Source: Phycisphaerales bacterium UBA1926
GTDB taxonomy: Bacteria > Planctomycetota > Phycisphaerae > Phycisphaerales > UBA1924
DNA: 11,313 nt
Direction of reading: 5' to 3'
NCBI GenBank assembly: GCA_002337215.1
Contig: DDFO01000054.1
Location: 91,174-102,486, forward strand
In this document: one piece after another, positions 6,175 to 11,313 of the stretch
Position numbering within the stretch: the first letter of the stretch is position 1
Layout of the letters: each line of letters begins with the position of its first letter
The notes under the pieces: model-generated
Databases searched by the model: none
Told to the model about the DNA's origin: nothing
What the model saw: the letters and a program-made list of their open reading frames with translations, nothing else
Translations under genes and position numbers: made by a program

Positions 6175-7194
6175 ATGAAGCAAGTGTCGCACACCAGACC
6201 CCGACCGCCTCGGGCTCTTCGTCTGATCGCCCTGTGCCTTACGGTCTTCGTGATCGGTTGCAGCGAGCAGCCGCTCCCGACGCCGCAGCCCGAGAGCGAA
6301 TCCGATCGCGAAGGCCCGCTCGGTCTCGTCGCCACGACCGGCATGGTCGGCGATGTTGTTTCCGCGATCGCGGGAGACCACGGCGACGTCACGGTCCTGA
6401 TGAAGCCCGGAGTCGATCCGCATCTCTATAAGCCCACCCGCAACGACATCGCCGCGATCACAACCGCCGACATCGTCTTCTACAACGGCCTGCTGCTCGA
6501 AGGCAAGATGACCGACACCCTCATCCGCGCCGCCTCGAGCGGGAAGCCCGTCCACGCGGTGACCGAACTCGTTGACGAAGCAACGCTGCTCGAACCCGCC
6601 GAGTTCGCGGGTCACCCGGATCCGCACCTATGGATGGACCCGGCGTTGTGGCAGCAAACTGTCGCAGTGGTCCGCGACCGGCTCAGTGAGGCGGACCCGG
6701 CCCACGCCGAAGCCTACCTCGCAAACGCCGAGGCGTACAACGCCCAACTCCGGGCGCTCGATCTGTACGCGTCGGAAGCCTTAAGCACCGTGAGCGAGCA
6801 GAGCCGAGTCCTTGTCACCGCCCACGACGCTTTCAATTATTTTGGTCGCCGGTTCGGCTTCGAAGTCGTCGGCATCCAGGGCATCTCGACTGAATCCGAG
6901 GCGGGTGTCCGCGATATCGAGCGTCTGGTCGATCTGCTGGTGCAACGTCAAGTCGGCGCCGTGTTCGTCGAATCCACCGTTTCGGACCGGAACATCAAGG
7001 CCCTCATCGCCGGGGCCGCCGCGAGGGGGCACGCCGTCACGATCGGTGGCGAGCTCTTCAGCGATGCGATGGGCGAGGCCGGCACCTACCGGGGGACCTA
7101 CCTCGGCATGATCGACCACAACGTCACCACGATCACCCGCGCTCTGGGCGGCATCGCCCCCGAGGGCGGAATGAACGGCTTGCTCGCGGACTGA
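6175..7194 (+). CDS. Metal ABC transporter substrate-binding lipoprotein (cluster 9, Mn/Fe type)
   Basis: This 339-residue lipoprotein captures a divalent metal outside the inner membrane and delivers it to the permease pair encoded downstream (family of PsaA, TroA, MntA). The ATG at 6175 was chosen because GGAGG lies seven bases upstream and a lipoprotein signal follows: basic start, hydrophobic LRLIALCLTVFVIGC, lipobox VIGC with Cys29. Metal ligands line up with the PsaA set: H83 in DPHLYKP, H151 in DPHLWMDP, E240 in ISTESEAG and D297 in LFSDAMG. Glu at the third position and no His-rich loop argue for Mn or Fe rather than Zn. The long helix typical of this fold is visible around 160-205. 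It is the first gene of the operon, 57 nt before the ATPase gene. Family is very secure; the metal is inference. Confidence 0.95.
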   Translation: MKQVSHTRPRPPRALRLIALCLTVFVIGCSEQPLPTPQPESESDREGPLGLVATTGMVGDVVSAIAGDHGDVTVLMKPGVDPHLYKPTRNDIAAITTADIVFYNGLLLEGKMTDTLIRAASSGKPVHAVTELVDEATLLEPAEFAGHPDPHLWMDPALWQQTVAVVRDRLSEADPAHAEAYLANAEAYNAQLRALDLYASEALSTVSEQSRVLVTAHDAFNYFGRRFGFEVVGIQGISTESEAGVRDIERLVDLLVQRQVGAVFVESTVSDRNIKALIAGAAARGHAVTIGGELFSDAMGEAGTYRGTYLGMIDHNVTTITRALGGIAPEGGMNGLLAD

Positions 7195-7251
7195 GATCCA
7201 TCGCACCCCGTTTGGTTACCGTCGGCGGTGCCCACAGAAAGATCACCTCCA

Positions 7252-8085
7252 ATGTCACCGGTGCTGCACGCGTCAAGAACCAAGCAGGCCTCGCTCGCCG
7301 AGCGCAGCGAGCACTCGGAACACAACCCGCTCTCCGTTCACGCTGTCACGGTGGCGTACCACCGCAAGCCCGTGATCTGGGACGTGGATTTCGACATCGA
7401 GCCCGGACGCCTCGTTGCGATCGTCGGCCCCAACGGTGCGGGAAAGAGCACGCTGGTGAAGGCCTGTCTGGGGCTGGTCCCGCGCGCGGCCGGTCAGGTC
7501 GAGTTCTGGGGCGGGTCGTACGCCACGTCACGCAGCCGGGTCGGCTATGTCCCTCAGCGAGAGAGCGTCGATTGGGATTTCCCCGTCAGCGCCCTCGATG
7601 TCGTTTGCATGGGTCGGTACCGAAAGATCGGCTGGTGCCGACCGGTCTCAAGATCCCACAAGCGTGCCGCGACCGCGTGCCTCGATCGGGTGGGACTCGC
7701 CGATCTCGCCCACCGCCAGATCAGCCAGCTGTCAGGAGGCCAGCAGCAGCGGGTCTTCCTTGCCCGCGCCCTCGCCCAGGAGGCGGACCTCTACTTCATG
7801 GACGAGCCCTTCGCGGGTGTCGACGCGGCGACCGAGCGTGCGATCGTCGCGGTGCTCCGCGAACTCCGAGACGAGGGCAAGTCCGTCCTCGTCGTTCACC
7901 ACGATCTCCAGACTGTGCGCACCTATTTCGATGACATCGTGATGCTCAACATGCGCGTCGTCGCGACCGGGCCCGTCAACGAGGTCTTTACCAACGAGAA
8001 CCTCCACAAGACCTACGGCGGGCGCCTCACCCTGCTCAGCGAAGCCGCCGAGGCCGTCGCCCGCGCCGGAGCCGGGGCCCCGTGA
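7252..8085 (+). CDS. Metal ABC transporter ATP-binding protein
   Basis: This 277-residue ATPase drives the importer from the cytosolic side (family of MntB, YfeB, TroB). Visible motifs are Walker A GPNGAGKST (59-67), Q-loop YVPQRESVDWDFPVSALDVV (Q102), signature LSGGQQQR (160-167), Walker B LYFMDEP (180-186), D-loop AGVD and switch His217 in VVHHDL. The VDWDFP segment after the Q-loop is typical of Mn and chelated-iron importers. The ATG at 7252 was preferred to an in-frame GTG at 7228. Neither has a Shine-Dalgarno sequence; the ten bases before the ATG instead match the 16S rRNA 3' end (see findings). An N-terminal stretch of about 25 residues before the ABC fold is longer than usual and hydrophilic. 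The stop codon is one base from the next start, which implies translational coupling. Confidence 0.95.
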   Translation: MSPVLHASRTKQASLAERSEHSEHNPLSVHAVTVAYHRKPVIWDVDFDIEPGRLVAIVGPNGAGKSTLVKACLGLVPRAAGQVEFWGGSYATSRSRVGYVPQRESVDWDFPVSALDVVCMGRYRKIGWCRPVSRSHKRAATACLDRVGLADLAHRQISQLSGGQQQRVFLARALAQEADLYFMDEPFAGVDAATERAIVAVLRELRDEGKSVLVVHHDLQTVRTYFDDIVMLNMRVVATGPVNEVFTNENLHKTYGGRLTLLSEAAEAVARAGAGAP

Positions 8086-8086
8086 T

Positions 8087-9415
8087 ATGAACCCCGGCAC
8101 GTCCATCACCGAGGTCCTCGAGATCCTGACGTTCCGCTCGGGGTTCAATACCACTGTGGTCATCGGCGGCACCGCTCTGCTGGGCCTCGCGGCGGGCGTT
8201 GTCGGAGTGTTCGCCCTGCTGCGCAAACGCTCCCTGCTCGCTGACGCCGTGAGCCACGCGACACTGCCCGGCATCGCCATCGCCTTCCTGACCGCGGGCC
8301 TGCTCGGGATGGAACCCCGCTCGCTGCCCGTCCTGCTGCTCGGGGCCGCGATCAGCGGGCTCGCGGGCACCGGCGCGATCCACCTCATCGTCCACCATTC
8401 CAGGCTCCGCGAAGACGCCGCGATCGGCATCGTCCTCAGCGTTTTCTTCGGGCTCGGCATCGTCCTGCTCAGTTACATCCAGAGCGAAGCCGCGACAGGC
8501 TCCGCGGGCCTCAACGCGTTCATCTACGGCCAGGCCGCGACGATGCGCACCGCCGATGTCCTGCTCATGGGAGCAATCGCTGCTGTCTCCATCGCCCTCC
8601 CGGCCGTCCTCCACAAGGAACTCGCCCTCGTCTGCTTCAACGCCGACTTCGCCCGCGTGGACGGCTGGCCCGTCGCCCGCCTTGATCTCGTCATCGTCGC
8701 CCTCATCGTCCTCGTCACCGTCGCCGGTCTGCAAGCGGTCGGCCTGCTCATGGTCGTCGCGCTGCTGATCATCCCGCCCGCCGCGGCTCGTTTCTGGACC
8801 GAACGCCTCTGGGTGCTGCTCGTGCTCTCGGGTTTTGTCGGTGCCGCCAGCGGCTACGCGGGTGCCGCGATCTCCGCCGCGTTCCCGAACCGACCCGCGG
8901 GTGCCGTGATCGTGCTGACCGCCGGGTTCTTCTTCGCTGTGAGCATGTTCGCCGCGCCAAGGCGTGGCATCGCCGCCGCCCTGATCCGCCGCGCCCGCCT
9001 CCGCCTGCGGATCGTCTGTGACCACGTCGTCGAGGCGATGCACGACGCCGGCGTCGATGAACTCGCCAGAACCGACTTCGCCGATCTCATTGGCAACCTG
9101 GGCTGGTCCCCAAGGCTCGTCGCCCCCGTCCGCCTCGTTCTTGCCCAGCAGCGCCTCGCCCGCCCACGGCCTGGCGGGGGGCTTTCGCTCACCGAGGCCG
9201 GCAGAGCCCGAGGCCGCCGCGTAAGCCGCAACCACGCCCTCTGGACCCGCTACCTCATCACCCACGCCGACATCGCTCCAAGCCACGTCGATTGGTCCGT
9301 TGACCAGGTCGAGCACGCGCTCTCGGCTGAGCTGATCGCCCGTCTCGAGGCCGACCTCGCCGCGAACCCCGCGGCCAGACCCGAGCCTCGGGCAGCGAAG
9401 AAGGCGTCAGCATGA
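8087..9415 (+). CDS. Metal ABC transporter permease fused to a partly degenerate DtxR-like domain
   Basis: Residues 1-298 are an ABC-3 family permease with about eight membrane helices (22-44, 57-73, 78-99, 110-130, 155-176, two between 198 and 232, then 241-262 and 273-292). The family signature LLRKRSLLADAVSHATLPGIA is at 44-64. Residues about 300-425 form a cytosolic DtxR-like tail: winged-helix remnant (DELARTDFADLIGNLGW...GLSLTEAGR), then RNHALWTRYLI and VDQVEHALSAELIARL. Aligned without gaps to the neighbouring repressor, H79 is kept as H383, E105/H106 as E409/H410, and E102 becomes D406. E83 becomes T387 and H98 becomes D402, so the ancillary metal site is probably lost. No SH3 domain follows. 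Plain ABC-3 permeases are about 280 residues. The stop overlaps the next start by four bases (ATGA). The fusion parallels chlamydial YtgCR. Confidence 0.93.
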   Translation: MNPGTSITEVLEILTFRSGFNTTVVIGGTALLGLAAGVVGVFALLRKRSLLADAVSHATLPGIAIAFLTAGLLGMEPRSLPVLLLGAAISGLAGTGAIHLIVHHSRLREDAAIGIVLSVFFGLGIVLLSYIQSEAATGSAGLNAFIYGQAATMRTADVLLMGAIAAVSIALPAVLHKELALVCFNADFARVDGWPVARLDLVIVALIVLVTVAGLQAVGLLMVVALLIIPPAAARFWTERLWVLLVLSGFVGAASGYAGAAISAAFPNRPAGAVIVLTAGFFFAVSMFAAPRRGIAAALIRRARLRLRIVCDHVVEAMHDAGVDELARTDFADLIGNLGWSPRLVAPVRLVLAQQRLARPRPGGGLSLTEAGRARGRRVSRNHALWTRYLITHADIAPSHVDWSVDQVEHALSAELIARLEADLAANPAARPEPRAAKKASA

Positions 9416-10722
9416 ACTTCTCCGTCGCTCTGGACCTGTTCCCGTTGCTGTCCGGCCTTCTCGCCGCGACGACCTGCGCCCTGCTCGGCAACTTCCTGGT
9501 CCTCCGCAAACTCAGCCTCATGGGCGACGCGATCAGCCACAGCGTTCTGCCCGGTCTCGTCGCCGCGTTCGTCCTCGCCGGCTCGCGGAATTCCGGCGTT
9601 ATGTTCCTGGGTGCTGCAGCCGCGGGGGTGTTCACCGCCGTCCTCGTCGAGATCATCAAGAAGCTCGGCCGCGTCGAGCCCGGCGCCGCGATGGGCGTCG
9701 CATTCAGCGTCCTCTTTGCCCTCGGCGTCCTCCTCATCGAACAGTTCGCCAGGCAGGTCGATCTCGACGCCGACTGCGTCCTGCACGGCCAACTCGAAGG
9801 ACTCGTCTGGTACGGGCACCCCGAGACCTGGCGCGACGCGTTCACGCCGCAGTCGCTCGCCGGCGTCCCCCGCGAGATCTGGACCCAACTCGGCATGCTC
9901 GCCGGCGCCGCACTCTTCGTCGGTGTGCTGTTCAAAGAACTCCGCATCGCCGCCTTCGATGCTGGGCTCGCGACCGCCCTGGGCATCAACGCGTCGGCGA
10001 TGCACTTCGCGCTCATGGTCGTCGTCGCGGCCGCGACCGTCGCCTCATTCGAAGCCGTCGGGTCCATCCTCGTCATCGCGATGCTGATCTGCCCCGCGGC
10101 GACCGCCCGCCTGCTCACCGACCGGCTCGCGACCCAGGTCTGGCTCAGCCTCGCCGCCGCCGTGCTCTCAACCGTCGCGGGGTACACCGGCGCCTCCGCG
10201 ATCCCGGCGCTCTTCAATCTCCCCGCCGTCTCCGCCGCGGGGTCGATGACCGTCGCTTCCGGTGTTCTGCTTGTCGTCGCGATCGTCGCGGCCCCTAGGT
10301 ACGGCGTGATAGCTCGCGTCCTGCACCGTCGGAGTCTCGCACGCCGTGTCCTGATCGACGACCTGCTGGGCGTTCTCTTCCGCCAGCGAGAGGCCGGAGA
10401 ACCCGAGAGTTCCATCCAGGAGCTCGCAGCTGCGATGCCGGGCCGCGCCGTGCCCGAGGCCGTCACACTCGCCACACAAGCCGGGCTCGTCAGCCGCGCC
10501 GGAGCCCGCGTTGCGCTCACCGAACCCGGCATTGAACGCGGCGTGGACATCATCCGCCGCCACCGTCTCTGGGAGCACTACCTCGTCGAGCGGGCCGGTT
10601 TTCGCCCGGATCACGTCCACGATCCCGCCGAGGTCCTCGAGCACCTCGAGACAAGCCCGCCCGAGGGCCCCGTCGCCGATCCGCACGGCCGAGAGATCCC
10701 CAGTCCGCCGGCATCGTCCTGA
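9412..10722 (+). CDS. Metal ABC transporter permease fused to a DtxR-like domain with intact metal ligands
   Basis: Residues 1-298 are a second ABC-3 permease (LRKLSLMGDAISHSVLPGLV at 31-50, about eight membrane helices, short soluble stretch 115-155) that should pair with the preceding one. Residues about 300-436 are a DtxR-like tail. The winged-helix part is LLGVLFRQREAGEPESSIQELAAAMPGRAVPEAV...GARVALTEPG. The dimerisation part, IIRRHRLWEHYLVERAGF then HVHDPAEVLEHL, aligns without gaps to the stand-alone repressor and keeps every ligand position: H384, E388, H403 (ancillary) and E407, E410, H411 (primary). D316 falls where the repressor has D8. It ends just after DPHGREIP, so the SH3-like domain is missing. 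Initiation is coupled by the ATGA overlap. An in-frame GTG at 10306 (V299), with AGG six bases before it, lies exactly at the domain boundary. The stand-alone repressor's own dimerisation domain is clearly related. Confidence 0.94.
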   Translation: MNFSVALDLFPLLSGLLAATTCALLGNFLVLRKLSLMGDAISHSVLPGLVAAFVLAGSRNSGVMFLGAAAAGVFTAVLVEIIKKLGRVEPGAAMGVAFSVLFALGVLLIEQFARQVDLDADCVLHGQLEGLVWYGHPETWRDAFTPQSLAGVPREIWTQLGMLAGAALFVGVLFKELRIAAFDAGLATALGINASAMHFALMVVVAAATVASFEAVGSILVIAMLICPAATARLLTDRLATQVWLSLAAAVLSTVAGYTGASAIPALFNLPAVSAAGSMTVASGVLLVVAIVAAPRYGVIARVLHRRSLARRVLIDDLLGVLFRQREAGEPESSIQELAAAMPGRAVPEAVTLATQAGLVSRAGARVALTEPGIERGVDIIRRHRLWEHYLVERAGFRPDHVHDPAEVLEHLETSPPEGPVADPHGREIPSPPASS

Positions 10723-10778
10723 GCTATTCTCACGCCCTCGCGTCCACGCCGGGCTGCAACGCACAAAATCGCGCCGTC

Positions 10779-10821
10779 TTTACGCGACAAGGCTTGACGG
10801 TATAAAGGACTTTGTTACCCT
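10779..10821 (+). promoter_or_regulatory. Overlapping candidate promoters of the imuA-like gene
   Basis: This AT-rich patch in GC-rich DNA offers two promoter readings. One is TTTACG (10779-10784), 16 bp, TATAAA (10801-10806, five of six -10 bases). The other is TTGACG (10794-10799, five of six), 16 bp, TACCCT (10816-10821), which would start RNA at about 10828, the first ATG of the gene, and make a leaderless message. An imperfect dyad beginning GGTA and ending TACC spans 10799-10819, a possible LexA-type operator; the LexA site of this lineage is not known to me. The rest of the 105-bp gap after the permease gene holds only a small TCGCG/CGCGA hairpin (10769-10787). Confidence 0.45.
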
Positions 10822-10827
10822 ATCAAA

Positions 10828-11313
10828 ATGCAATCAATAAATGCAGGTATGTGCATTCCTCGGGGCCCATCACCCGATCGTCTCGCCACCGCTCGCGCCG
10901 TTCTTGCGCGTGTCGCCGATGAGCCCGCACCCCGGGCCAGCGGGCTTTCAAACGACGGCACACCCGCCGAGCCGTGGTCCAAAGCCCTTGTTTCAGGGCT
11001 CCACGAGTGGTTCACATCGGACGCGATGATCTCGGGATCGCCCGAGATCTGGTTCCCTCCTCTCGCGATCCTGATCGACCTCGCCCACCGTGCAATCATC
11101 GGCGACAGCAGCGCAGAAACCGCGCATCATCGCACCGTTCTCTGGATCGGCAAATCTTGCTGGCCGTACCCGCCAGCCCTGCGTGCCGCGGCCGACGACC
11201 ACCGGGTTCTCGATGCTTCGGTTTTCGTTGAGACAGCCTCCCGGGCCGAGCGGGTCTGGGCGATCGAGCAGGCGGCTCGTTGCCCCGGGGTCGGGCTGGG
11301 GATCGGCGACGGG
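10828..11313 (+). CDS. imuA: ImuA-like SOS mutagenesis protein (RecA-fold), N-terminal part, cut by the window end
   Basis: An open frame of 162 codons runs off the right edge. TVLWIGKSCWPYPPAL (104-119) and LDASVFVETASRAERVWAIEQAARCPGVGL (128-157, given here only as landmarks) match the conserved core of ImuA/SulA-like proteins: after the Walker-region strand, a CWPYP motif, then the LFV...R.WA...ALRC stretch. ImuA is a RecA-related accessory protein that works with ImuB and DnaE2 in error-prone DNA synthesis, usually in a LexA-controlled cassette. Residues about 18-70 are a variable linker. Two in-frame starts exist: ATG 10828, which could be leaderless, and ATG 10849, with only an AGG one base upstream. 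Neither has a proper ribosome site. imuB and dnaE2 would be expected next. Only about two thirds of the protein is visible, so the call rests on the central motif. Confidence 0.7.
   Translation, partial: MQSINAGMCIPRGPSPDRLATARAVLARVADEPAPRASGLSNDGTPAEPWSKALVSGLHEWFTSDAMISGSPEIWFPPLAILIDLAHRAIIGDSSAETAHHRTVLWIGKSCWPYPPALRAAADDHRVLDASVFVETASRAERVWAIEQAARCPGVGLGIGDG

Noticed and set aside
8036..9316. Long open frame (426 codons) antisense to the first permease, with an Asp/Glu/Gly-rich translation
   Set aside because: It exactly shadows a well-supported membrane protein gene, has a composition typical of antisense reading of GC-rich codons, and shows no recognisable domain. The same applies to the antisense frame at 9258-10553.
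5378..10722. Considered a zinc (ZnuABC/Zur) uptake system
   Set aside because: The binding protein has Glu/Asp as third and fourth ligands and no His-rich loop, the ATPase has the Mn/Fe-type VDWDFP segment, and the regulator is DtxR-family rather than Fur/Zur. Manganese or iron is more likely.
10841..11029. Short plus-strand frame of 62 codons at the start of the last gene
   Set aside because: It overlaps the frame that carries the ImuA-type motif, is Pro/His-rich and ends early. The frame starting at 10828/10849 stays open to the window end and matches a family.
1..11313. Search for CRISPR arrays, insertion sequences, phage genes or integration next to the tRNA-Thr
   Set aside because: No regularly spaced repeats, transposase or integrase motifs, or duplicated tRNA 3' end were seen. 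The window looks like ordinary core chromosome apart from the metal locus.

Overview
The window is GC-rich, densely packed bacterial chromosome. The long type of glycine dehydrogenase, a planctomycete-style secretin-related exported protein, a TPR-sulfotransferase, an ImuA-type mutasome gene and a DtxR-fused metal permease pair together suggest Planctomycetota, perhaps class Phycisphaerae. This is inference from gene content and base composition; there is no rRNA or other marker to confirm it.

Layout. Positions 1-759 (+) hold the C-terminal part of gcvP, with the PLP-binding lysine at the very edge. Convergent to it, 18 bp away, are two minus-strand genes: a TPR-sulfotransferase (778-2313) and, upstream of it, a secreted protein with secretin/STN-like repeats (2381-3343) that has a recognisable promoter. 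A tRNA-Thr(CGT) (3505-3577, minus) and the ribosome-associated GTPase gene hflX (3693-5153, minus) follow. From 5378 the strand switches, and a complete metal-homeostasis locus runs to 10722: a DtxR/MntR-family repressor, a palindromic operator on a promoter, a lipoprotein metal-binding protein, an ABC ATPase and two ABC-3 permeases. At the right edge a new plus-strand gene begins, imuA, cut by the window end; imuB and dnaE2 are expected beyond it.

How the metal locus works. The lipoprotein (metal ligands H83, H151, E240, D297, the Mn/Fe-type set) captures a divalent metal and hands it to the two permeases, driven by the ATPase. The ATPase's VDWDFPVSALDVV segment is typical of Mn/chelated-iron importers. 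The repressor has Asp8 and Glu102 where iron sensors such as DtxR have Met and Cys, so manganese is the favoured metal. It probably shuts off the importer through the 20-bp dyad at 6089-6108, which overlaps the -35 element.

The most striking feature is that BOTH permeases carry a C-terminal DtxR-like domain of about 135-140 residues. The tail of the second permease keeps every metal-ligand position of the repressor's dimerisation domain, and the tail of the first keeps only part of them. One locus thus encodes three related metal-sensing modules: one free and two tethered to the membrane channel. The closest known parallel is chlamydial YtgCR, where a single permease is fused to a DtxR-like repressor. 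The tails may provide direct feedback inhibition of transport, or release or produce extra regulators.
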